Below, piece after piece: positions 15,200-24,679 of a stretch of 33,811 bases of DNA. A model generated the notes under the pieces. The model had not been told where the DNA came from. It saw only the letters and a list, made by a program, of their open reading frames with translations, and did no database searches. Each line of letters begins with the position of its first letter. The first letter of the stretch is position 1. The position numbers and the translations under genes are program-made. Location: positions 2,501 to 36,311 of the forward strand of contig JAHBMJ010001069.1 of assembly GCA_018398765.1 (NCBI GenBank), given 5' to 3'. This stretch comes from Chromera velia (lineage: Eukaryota > Sar > Chromeraceae).

Positions 15200-15556
15200 A
15201 GATGCGTCTGCTTGTGTGGGGTGTAGCTGTTTATGTGCAAATATCTATCTCTCTCTCCGTCTGTCAATGTGAGGAAATTTTTTCACTTCTATGCAGAGAC
15301 GACGTGACTGAATAAACGTTGATGGGTGTGAAGACTCATTCACTTCACATCTGTCTGAATGTTTGTGTGGATACAAAGAGGGAGAAATAGAAGTGAATGG
15401 GGAGTTGAGGTAGAATAGTTTTGAATGGAAAGAAAAGAGATGGCCGAAGCTGTTAACCTTTAGAAAGAATTGTGAGGTCCCTGGATCGAACCCTAACAAT
15501 CGAACAATCAATAAGGCAACGTACGTTTCAGTTGGATCGATCGAGCACGATCGATT
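15200..15556 (+). other. Non-coding 3' internal region of the LTR element
   Basis: About 360 bp between the foldback element and the purine tract. No domain is seen. A GGATCGAACCC stretch at about 15483 resembles a tRNA B-box on the other strand, but no cloverleaf forms. Confidence 0.45.
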
Positions 15557-15571
15557 TGAAGGGAGGGCATA
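15557..15571 (+). other. Polypurine tract
   Basis: GAAGGGAGGG and a few more bases lie directly before the right LTR, the expected place for plus-strand priming in reverse transcription. Confidence 0.75.
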
Positions 15572-15854
15572 TGTGACGTAAGTATAGATTGTGTATAAGA
15601 CTGCGCGGTGCGAACATAAGCGAGCACCTTGCATGATTCTTGTATGCTTTCTGGGACCGCGTCAGAAAAGAGCGCACGTCTCAGCCAGAGCAACTGGAAT
15701 TAGATGTTGCATCTGAATTAATCTGAATTGCAGCAAAGTCAGTCTGACAGTGCAGGTACCAACTGATTGAATGATGGAATGATGACGTATGTCTAGATTG
15801 ACAGACCTTCCGTCCTGACGTTGTGAATATGATGAGCTCTGTATATATATCACA
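15572..15854 (+). repeat. 3' LTR
   Basis: 283 bp, TGTGACG...CACA. Compared with the left LTR it lacks about 100 bp and has a short duplicated segment (AATCTGAATT) near 15718. It is followed directly by CCCTC, the right target duplication. Confidence 0.88.
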
Positions 15855-17161
15855 CCCTCCATCATTCACAATTCTCACAATTGTTGTCTAAAGAGACTTT
15901 TTCTCTGTTTCTTTTTCAACTTGTCTAACCAACCTCATATGTAGCCTGTTGCTTACAACATTCAGGCAGTTATGAGTGATGACCAAGGCCGATGGCTCAG
16001 CATCATCGTCTGGAAGTTTATCGTGAAAAGTCACAGTTCTGTTCATAGTTCGGATAGTACACTGTACTACAGTGGAATTCCACGGTATTTAAATCCTTTT
16101 CATTAACTCCAATAGTACAATGTACTATCCTATCTGTACTATAAAAAAAAAATAATTTACTAGGCTTCCTAGGCATTCCTATGAGTGTTCTACTAGGTTT
16201 TAACACTATTTAGACCTAATTTAACATTATTAGAATCCTCTGTAATATGTGTGAATCTTTTATAGTTCCTAAACTATTTGTATAGTGCCTTAACCCCTAG
16301 ACAGGCTGGCAGACAGCGGCAGGGAGCAAGCATACAGGTCGGATCTCGTCGAAGATGTAGCCGTCCTCCGATACAGGGACCTCCGACGGAGCGTGGATAG
16401 AGCGGGACCAGCTCCAGCTCCTTGGTGATGTGGGAGTTATCGTTAATGGCAACTCCTGGCGCGCCCGAGGGACTGGATGTTGTTGGTATGGACGGGAAGA
16501 TATGTTCTGTCTGTGGCTGCATGTCCGCCTCCATATAACAGTGTGCCGGCTGTCATTATACCCAGTATTGTTCTCAAAGCTGCCAAAACAGGGACTGGAG
16601 GCGGTATCATCGTGCCATCTGCCCCACCCTCTAGAAAGCTCTGACTCACTGACTAACTGACTGATCGATTGGTTGATTGATTGATTAATTGATTGATGGG
16701 CCTGAGGCTCCTGAGTGATAGCCTCGCAAGGGTCACTCATGCATGAAGCTATGTCAACAATTTTGAATATGTTCTTTTATGTAAACTATATGGTCGTTTT
16801 TGTTAGATACAAATGCTAGGCCTGTATAAGTCATCATCTTAATTTCTATGGTTATTTATTTGCTATAGACTCTCTAAAACTTTTTTTAAAAAAATTTTCT
16901 AGTATATAGTGGTTGCTCTGACTCTAGGATGGTCTCTAGCCTTGGACCCTAGGATCGACCTATAGTACTGACTATACTATTCTATTATACCATACAATAG
17001 TACAATGTACTATCTTATCCTAACTGTGAACTTCTGTTTAGGAGGCGTGTGCTTGTGTATGCCTCTGCTCGGATAGACAGCCCTGGCAGAGCGTCAGGAA
17101 ACCCCCCACTACTAATAATACAAGAGAGCAAACGACGGCGGTTTAGTTATAGTCGTTTGAT
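15855..17161. other. Intergenic DNA with TAGTACAxTGTACTA palindromes
   Basis: Near-palindromes of the form TAGTACA-TGTACTA occur at about 16054-16070, 16113-16129 and 16997-17012. The outer two are embedded in longer inverted similarity (16028-16072 against 16990-17040, both containing CACAGTT and GGATA on the same arm), which suggests a degraded inverted-repeat element of about 1 kb. A (GATT)n-like tract lies near 16668-16697. No gene is supported. Confidence 0.4.
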
Positions 17162-17314
17162 CAACAACTCTTTGATTGGATGACTAGAGCACTCAATAAC
17201 TACTCTCAGCCCATCTATCATTCTGAGGGCAATCCCAGACTGCCAAGCAATGTCTTTGAGAATAAAGATGTCAAACAGTTCAAAATCGTGCTCCTTGAGA
17301 GGCTAAAAGGATAG
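17162..17314 (+). other. Possible coding remnant, unidentified
   Basis: Fifty codons without a stop read like folded protein (FDWMTRALNNYSQ, LPSNVFENKDVKQFKIVLLE) and differ in composition from the flanks. There is no start codon and the frame ends in TAG. It could be an exon or transposon-protein remnant. I do not recognise the family. Confidence 0.2.
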
Positions 17315-17376
17315 GGGGGTGAAATGCCTTTAGCATGGAGGGGAGGGAGGGGCGTAACGCACGGCTTCGCCGCACG

Positions 17377-17401
17377 GTAGCACGGCCCCCCCCCGTGCTA
17401 C
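17377..17401. repeat. GC-rich hairpin
   Basis: GTAGCACGG and CCGTGCTAC form a 9-bp perfect stem around a C-rich loop. A related sequence (GTACGGCACG...CGTGCTACG with a C-rich middle) lies at 17617-17647. Such C-tracts are prone to assembly and length errors. Confidence 0.6.
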
Positions 17402-18069
17402 GAAAAAAGGCTGCCGCACGGCATGGCCCTACCGGTAGAAGAGGCACTCAATAGCACTTAACTGCCCCACTCTCCTCTCTAGTATCTTTTTCAGCATCCA
17501 TATATTGACGTTAACCTAGACGTTGACCCGTTGGTAAGAAGAAAGAGGGGGGACAACGCAAAGAGACGACGTTGAGACCGAGTTATATTATCTAGTATAT
17601 TATTTAATGGTCTACCGTACGGCACGCCCCCCCTCCCCCGTGCTACGAGCCCAGACCACGCTCCGCGCGGCCCGGGGGGGGGTCCCATGCGGCTGGCAAG
17701 CCAGCCGCGCGGACCGGGACCCCCTCTCCCCCGATATTACCCCCCTATCTGAAAAGGTTCCCGTGAAGCCTTTTTCAGCCCATTCCTGGATTGTTCTCAT
17801 CCTTTGCGGTGAGGAGTACGAAACCTTCTTCAAGTGGCGTGTTCGATGGGAAACAAGAGGAAAAAACGAGACTAAGGATTTGATTCTTTTCAAAACCAAC
17901 CCCTATCCCACTTGCCCTCTCAGGCATTGCGGCAAACCTCGATCGTTACCCAAACACTGGCAGCGTACTAACGGCCCCTGTCTTATCACATCTTCATATC
18001 TTCAGAAAGAAAACAAATGAAATCAGAGACCTCAGAGAACGTTGAAAAAAGGAAAAACAAAGTCCACGG

Positions 18070-18264
18070 ATGACAAAAACAAAACTAGCCATGCTGTTGC
18101 ACACTGGTTCTGCTTCTATGTGGGTGTACACAAATACATTTGCGCACCTGGCGAGTAAAGCTGATACGGCCATGGACTCTTCATCGCACCCTCCCAGTTG
18201 TAGGACGACTGCAAAATTTATCCAAGACGTGCAAAAACTTAATCAAAAGAAAGAGTTCAAATAA
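18070..18264 (+). pseudogene. Possible aspartic-protease fragment with altered active-site triad
   Basis: The open frame contains AMLLHTGSASMWVYTN, which resembles the first active-site strand of pepsin-family aspartic proteases (hydrophobic residues, DTGS, then W and V). Here the catalytic Asp is replaced by His (HTGS). The frame ends after 64 codons and no second DTG lobe is found. If the assignment is right, this is a dead fragment. The call rests on one short motif, so chance similarity is possible. Confidence 0.25.
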
Positions 18265-20147
18265 GTCTTGGAAGGGAGGACGGTCATGAAAGGTAGGAGA
18301 AGGAAGAGAAAAAAAGGGAGACATAAAAAAAAACAGCAGCATGAAGGGCAAAGTTAACAAAGGATAGAGAGACGAGGGAGGTCAAACAGATACACACTCT
18401 AAAGAGCTCCAGTTCAATTTATCATACAACTTTTCCCCCTTTTCCTCTAAGACTTTCCTCTTCTTGTTTTCTTTTTCAAAATAAATGAGAAATTCAATTT
18501 CAACAAGCCGGCAAGAAGTCGATTCTGACAAATGTCAAACAAAGAGGTATAGTGTGTCCATAGCTGAGCCCGTAGCGTGCTCAGCCCCTCTTATAGCTGA
18601 TCCCCAAAACTAGCCACCAAGCTACCTACCAGCAGCAAACCAAAACAAACCAGTCCAATGAAAGCACTCCACGGAAGCACTTGGCGATGCAAAGTTTGCG
18701 GTTTCACGCTACTGGAGACGGAAGCGACTTAGGAGGAGGGAGATGCTTGCAGTCTACGGGGCAGCACTCCTAGGTAGAACCCTAGTACCATGCATATTTA
18801 TGCTGTAATTGAAGATGATATAACATAGGTTCTAATAGGTTCTAACACTGTTTTTTGCTTTTCCAGACTCGTTAGTGTAAGGTTCTTTCAGATTTTTAAA
18901 GGTTCTTCAAAGAAAAATCAAGTCTACGTTGCATTAAAGTGGTGTCTCCATCATTTAGTTCTTACTCTCTAGAGAAACTGCTAGAACCTAGGTTCTAGGA
19001 ACCTAGACAAAAACCTGTAAGAACCATGAAGAACTCCCCCCCTAAAGCTTCAGAAAGACTAAAAACCTAATTTAGATGATTAAAATGATCTAAACAAATA
19101 AGACAGATGCTTACATATGCCAAAATTGACCGTCAAAATCATAAAACTCAGCTGTCAACTCGCTTTTTCTTCTCTTCAAACAGATTTACAACTTAAGATG
19201 AGCAAGCTCTTCATCTTTCATGAAGACGGTTTCATTTATTTTATGTGCATGTTAAATATAAAAGAACATAGAAGAAAGACTTAGTGGGACGTTATCGACG
19301 CGAATCTTTTCAAGCTTCCTGTTTTGGCCTAACTGCCAAAGGAAAGAGAAAGCACGCTTGTTGGCTAAGTCGGTCAAAGCCTCGTCAGACTTAGGATATG
19401 TATGCACAGCAATCCCTGCCAATCCGGTACAGTTCATCTAGGTCCTTTTCTTCATCTTCGACGTGTGCAATCGCTCGCAACCCTGAGGGCTCAAAAGCTT
19501 TCTTCTTGTCATTCTATAGAGAAAGGGCAGAAATGTGTAGCCCATACGGAGAGCAACGTAACGGTTGACACTTTCATGAAGCACATCAAAGCAAAGAGCG
19601 GCTGTCACGCATCAAACAGTGACACCATTATCATTCAAGAAAATGGTTTCAAAGCTTAATTAAGTTAAAGAAGAGCCAACCTCACACAATAGATTTCTTG
19701 TTGGAGTCTTAATAAATCTTGGAACCTTCTTTTTCCTTTTTTGATATTTTCTATCTAGAACCATCTTTATCCCTCTACCTCTCACCTAGCCTCTCACAGT
19801 CCTTTTCCAACGTTTTTCAGTCGGATTGGTGAACAAACTTTTGAATATTTTCATCATATTCAATGTTTTATAACTGGTTTTAGACAGGTTTTTTAGGGTT
19901 CTTGGAAGGTCAGACTAAGAAGGCTAGAACCTAAGTTCTAGGAACCTAAGAACCTAGAGGTAGAGACGTATAGTTTTTAAGCTCAAACCGAGTAAGAACC
20001 TTCAACCAATACTCTAAAAGTGTCATTTTTTTGTTTTTTAGAACTTTTTTTGCTTATAAAATAAGTTTGGAGTTCGTTTTAAATGTTTTAGAGCTTAGAT
20101 TGCTACTGCAAAGTCGTTTGACGACCACATCTATATTTCAAAGTGCC
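18265..20147. other. Intergenic DNA with AGGTTCTAGGAACCT palindromic repeats
   Basis: The near-palindrome CTAGAACCTANGTTCTAGGA occurs at about 18990-19009 and 19932-19951, with related AGGTTCT and AGAACCT words scattered through 18770-19060 and 19720-20010. These may be the ends of one degraded element of about 1.2 kb. A single diverged unit of the minisatellite found at 20148 lies at about 18716-18757. Short open frames (19252-19437 minus, 19402-19659 plus) have no recognisable domain. Confidence 0.4.
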
Positions 20148-20690
20148 TGCCCGTAGCTTGCAGTGCTTGCGGGCAGATAGAGGCGGAAGCGAGACGCTTG
20201 CGGTGCTTGCGGGCAGCTGGAGATGGAAGCGACTTGGGGGGAGAGAGATGTTTGCGGTGCTTGCGTGCAAGCAGAGGCGGAAGCAATGTGGGGGGAGGGA
20301 GACGCTTGCGGTGCTTGCGGGCAGCTGGAGGCGGGTGCGACTTGGGGGGAGAGAGATGCTTGCGGAGCTTGCGGGGAGACGGAGGCGGAAGCGACGTATG
20401 GGGAGGGATGCGCTTGCGGTGCTTGCAGGCAGACGGAGGCGGGTGCAACTTGGAGGGAGGGAGACGCTTGTGGTGCTTGCAGGCAGACGGAGGCGGGTGC
20501 GACTTAGGGGGAGGGAGACGCTTGCAGTGCTTGCTGCAGGCAGGTGGAGGTGGAAGCAACTTGGGCGGAGGGAGATGCTTGTGGCGCTTACAGGCATGTT
20601 AAGGTAGAAGCGACTTGGGGGGAGGCAGACGCTTGCAACGTTTGCGGGCAAGTGGTGGCGGAAATGACTTGGGGGAAAGGAGGCGCAGTT
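20148..20690. repeat. 54-bp minisatellite, about ten imperfect copies
   Basis: The unit is G-rich on this strand (for example ACGCTTGCGGTGCTTGCGGG followed by CAGCTGGAGGCGGGTGCGAC and a TTGGGGGGAGAGAG-like end). The period is 54 bp, so several frames on both strands stay open and encode an 18-residue repeat, rich in Pro/Lys/Arg on the minus strand. There is no start context, splice site or neighbouring domain, so a repeat array is the safer reading than a gene. Confidence 0.85.
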
Positions 20691-21605
20691 CCTTTCTGAA
20701 CCGGTGTGCGGTTATCGCCAAAGCCGCGCTGGACTGGAGCAGAAGAAACCTGTTGAGGAAAACGATCATGAGAAGAGGAAACGGCTTTAACCTGTGGCGC
20801 CTTTTATTTTTGCTCGCTTCTTAAAATCTTTTCCCATCGAAGCCTTGAGTGCCGTTTCCCTCTGCATGCCTTTCTTTTCCTTTTTTCTCCATCTTCCATA
20901 AACTTTTAAGTTGCACAGCACCACGTCGTCCCTTACTAGATTGGCGTTTCCATGTCAGTCTGAGGCTTTCTCATTCTGGTGATAACTTGAAGACTGATGT
21001 GCTATCACCTCTGCAAGCTTTTCAGCATTAATTAAACATAACTTCTTGAACACATAACTGTAGCTGCACGGCCAAACAAAACACGGTCTGAGTGCTTTCT
21101 GCTGCACAGAACAAATGCAAGAGAGAGATTGCTTGATGGGCTCCAGTTCTGAGGTCCCGACTGGACATAAGTTCACATGGAGACGGCAAGAAGAAAAGTC
21201 TGTCATTTGTTGCAGAAACTGAACCGCTTTTCCTCGGGACAAGATCAGAGAGCTTCTTTCGAGTTCTGCTGCTCAATTGCCTGAGTTGTGGAACGATATC
21301 TGTGAAACGATACAATTGAATAGCATTAGTACAGACTGTAGTAAAACAATTAAAAAAAATTAACTCGAGTGACTTATAGCTTATTCTTAGAGTGTGATTC
21401 AAGTTAACTTCTTAGGCAACTTTTATTTGGCAGTAAATGCGGAATTCGATTTTAATTAAAACTTGAATTATAGGTATGATACTATAGTAGGTATGATAGT
21501 ATTAATTTTATTAAACGGTCTCAGGATGAGTCTTTCTAAGCTTTTTTAGCACATTCGCATCTGTATTACTCTTGTATGGCAGGCCTCATTGCTCTGTATG
21601 GTCTA
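20691..21605. other. Intergenic DNA downstream of the hybrid kinase
   Basis: No gene is supported. The part after 21330 is AT-rich and should hold the 3' end signals of the minus-strand kinase gene. Confidence 0.45.
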
Positions 21606-24600
21606 TCACAGTTGTTTTTGTGACGACTCAGCAAACCCAAGCAGCGCTGCGAGATCTTTTACCTGGAGGGGCTTGATGATCACCTTGTCGGCCCCCGCAT
21701 CCAAGAAGGCCTGGCTGGACTCCTGTACCGCATCTCCCGTGTATCCAATCAGGAGGGGGGTTGGTATGTTTTTGACTTGACCACCCTTCTTAGCTGTCTC
21801 CATGAAGTGTCCTCTGAGTCTCTTCATCGCCTCTGGACCGTTCATACGGGCCATGTTTTTGTCCATCAACACCAGCCGAAAGACCAACCCCCCCTCACCG
21901 ATCACCCTTACAGCCTCGTGGCCATCTTCGGCTGTACGCACGGAGAAGCCGAGCCGCTTGATCGCCGCACTTCCTGCCATCAGACAAAAACGATCATCAT
22001 CAACTAGGAGTACATCTGCAGTCAAGCCTCGGGCAGTGTTGAGAGATGGGGTGAAGGGAGACGATGGAGAGTCTGCACGCCCGGTGCAGCTGGAAGGGGA
22101 GACAAGAGAACCATTTTGATTTAAGCTGGGACTTAGATTCTTTGTCTTCCCTTCCACTTCCACCTCCATCTCGCCATTGCTTTTTGTCATGGGTATCCGG
22201 CAGTCGTGCACTTTCTCGCTGTGCCGCACCCCTTCGCTTGAACCCACGACGTTCTCTGCCCTCCTCTCACCGACCGCAAGAACGTCAGATTCCGTGGCAG
22301 ACTTCAGAAGGGAAGGCATGAGGACTCCCTGCAGATTCGCTGATGTTTTCTTTTCTTTCTTTCTCTTCTTCTTCCTCTTTCTCTCCCTCTTCCTCTCCCT
22401 CTTCCTCTCCCTCTGCCCCTGCCTCTGGATTCTGATGATCATTCTCTTCTTGGAGAACAGAAATGGAAATCTTTGTGGGACTCTGGGTGCTGCTCTGCTG
22501 ACTTTTTACGACAAATTTCCCTCCAAGCCTCTGAGTAGGTCCGTGCGGCCCCGATGGTCCTTCGTTTAGTGCGACTAAAGGCATGAACATTTCAAAGAAA
22601 AAAGCACTCCCCTCTCCCCTCCCACGGCTCTCTACCCCAATTTGGCCCCCCGCATGCGCCTCAACAAAACTCTTACAGATAACGAGACCCAACCCAGTCC
22701 CCCCTCCATTCTGCAGCTCCCCTGCGCGAACTTGGCCGTAGGGCTTGAACAGTTTGGTCATGTCCTCCTTACTCAACCCTGGGCCTGTGTCCGTAACTGA
22801 CACCCGCATCACGACCCATTTCATCATTTCTTTCTCTTTCTCCTTCTCCTTCTCCTCCACAACCGATGACTCACTGCCGCAAAGGCCCCCCTCTCTTTCT
22901 CCTCTGATAACCGACCGTTCATACAAAGACTCTGCAGAAGACCAGTGTTGCTTCTGAGTGACACTTTGTGTCTCTTGTACTGTCTGCTTCTGGAGAGGGG
23001 GAATTCTTTTCTCGTCCTTTTCGTTCGGCAGTCTGAAACTGCACTCAAGCTTGACGGTACCTGTTTTCGTGAACTTTCGCGCATTTCCCAAGAAATTACT
23101 AACCACCTGATCGAGCCGAACGAAGTCCGCCACCCCGATCGTCCTCTCCGCAAGGAGCCTCTCAAGCTCTTCTTCCTGAAAAGACAAACTGGAGGAGAAG
23201 CTGACATGCTGAGTCCCTTTTTGGCAACTGAAGAGCGGCGCTGCCTGCCCATGCAGGCGGGCAACCCACGCGCGTATGTCAAGGGGCTGAAATGCATACT
23301 TAAGACCACCCTTCTCTAATTTCTCCACCTGTAACACGTCATCGCAGACCCCCCTCATTTTATCAAACTGAGGTACAAGGAAGTCGGACAATTGATGCAA
23401 ACGATCGACAGACGCACACACAGAGGAGCGCAGTGTCTCTGGGTCTGTTTCCTCNCTAGAAGTCTTTGAAATCTCTTTGAGGACTTCCTGAAACTCAAAC
23501 ACCAACAAGCAGGCCCCGGAAAGCGGATTTCGCATCTCATGCATGATGTAACTAAGAAATTGAGACTTCTGCGCCTCCGCTTTTCTGCGCCTAAAAACCT
23601 CTTCTGCTGCCTCCCAGAGTGTCAAAGTGCAGAGCATACGGACCCCAGCACAGATCGCTGTCTGGGAGATGGAACTGGCTATGGCAATACCCCAGAAATC
23701 CTGCGCCTCCGCTTCCTCCATCATGGACGCACACCCAAAATGGCACCCCAAAAGCCAGAAAAGTGTGTCACACAAGTTCAGAAGCCAAAAATGACCGTGA
23801 GAAAAATGGAGTACGCCGATCGGAATTTTCAACACAAGACCTGAGCGCAAGAAAAGGGACACAATAACAAAGGACCCGTGAATCGATACACGCAGAAACA
23901 GAGTGAACAGGAACGTGTCTTGCACGTATGTACACACTCCCGGCCATACAGCTTTGTTGGTTGCCAACAGTGTCGTCCTTTCCTTGGCAACCATGCAACC
24001 TTCCTGCGCGCCCAAGCACACAAAGTGACCCCCACAGACTTCGAAAGGTGACGAGAGTGTGAAGGTCAGAGAGCAATCCGTCCCGCCTACGCTTCTACAT
24101 GCAGTGGCAAAACATACCGATCTCAACCCCACCCCCCGACATCCCCCGACACACCATAGTGGCCCTGGAGAAGCACTCGTGCCGCAAGAGATGAAGGATT
24201 CCAAAAGCAGGTTGCAGCATGGAGAAGACCTCCACCGATGGCATACGCGGCGGTCGTCTTCAGTTCGCTCGTTTGGACAGATAAAGTCACAAATCCCGAC
24301 AAATCGGCCAGTCCAAAGAGAAACAAAGACGTTGCAGCGATCGAGAGGAAGGTCATCGCTTTGTCGAACTTCCCGAAGAGCATCAGGAAGAATTGGATCA
24401 ACATGAGGAAGCAGTTCAGGGGAATGAATGTTGCCGATAGAAACTTTCTCTGCAAGTCCACATTCAATGAAGGTCAGTCATGCACTCTCGCGCAGCGTTG
24501 CAACAACACATCAAATGTCGAAGCAAGAAACTGAAGCATACCTGCTTTCCAAAGCAGTCACTACGGAATGCATCCGAGTCCCCTGGGCTCATACCCTGGT

Positions 24601-24679
24601 GCTTCTGTTCTGTACCTTTCGCTCCACCCGCCACCCCACGAGATCCGCGATTCCCTGTTGATTTCCGTTCCGTCAACAT
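21606..24679 (-). CDS. Membrane hybrid histidine kinase with C-terminal receiver domain, multi-exon
   Basis: Proposed minus-strand exons are 24679-24542, 24449-24153, then 24003 onward, all phase 0. Exons 2 and 3 carry several hydrophobic membrane segments (for example LMLIQFFLMLFG and GSFVIVSLFL). The phospho-acceptor motif SYIMHEMRNPLSG follows (predicted His about residue 300), then the ATP-binding boxes: N box VVSNFLGNARKFT, G1 VTDTGPGLS and G2 GGTGLGL. The receiver domain (VLLVDDD, Asp at 21861-21863 in LVLMDKNM, Thr in GYTGD, Lys in VIIKPL) ends in a stop at 21606. It should sense a signal at a membrane and relay phosphate from His to Asp. The HATPase frame runs to a stop at 22285, while the receiver frame is open from about 22510, shifted by one base. 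Either a small intron or an indel in the GA-rich linker (about 22340-22440) joins them. No PAS or GAF sensor is seen. An N lies at 23455. Confidence 0.82.
22340..22430. repeat. Low-complexity CT/GA tract in the kinase linker
   Basis: An almost pure pyrimidine tract on the plus strand. In one minus-strand frame it encodes an acidic Glu/Gly run and in the shifted frame a basic Arg/Lys run. The switch between the two domain frames must happen in or near this tract. Confidence 0.85.

Larger units (their letters stand above)
11984..15854 (+). mobile_element. Non-autonomous, gag-only LTR retrotransposon (Ty3-like gag), decayed
   Basis: The element has two direct LTRs (11984-12356 and 15572-15854), a primer-binding site just inside the left LTR, a purine tract just before the right LTR, and a CCCTC target duplication at both outer edges (11979-11983 and 15855-15859). 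Only a broken gag with a CCHC-like knuckle lies inside. I find no protease, reverse transcriptase, RNase H or integrase. Removing the nested foldback element leaves about 2.6 kb of internal DNA, too short for a full pol. It would have needed enzymes from another element to move. The two LTRs differ at roughly one in ten aligned sites plus indels, so the insertion is old. Confidence 0.88.

Noticed and set aside
15483..15493. tRNA B-box-like GGATCGAACCC (minus strand GGGTTCGATCC)
   Set aside because: Flanking bases do not form a T stem, and no anticodon or acceptor stem could be found.
20103..20651. Minus-strand Pro/Lys/Arg-rich protein and plus-strand Gly/Arg/Cys-rich proteins
   Set aside because: All come from the 54-bp minisatellite, whose period is a multiple of three; no supporting start, intron or domain.
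21606..22442. Separate response-regulator gene starting at 22442
   Set aside because: Its first residues are basic low-complexity sequence from the CT/GA tract, and it directly follows the kinase in order; a hybrid kinase with an unresolved junction is more likely.
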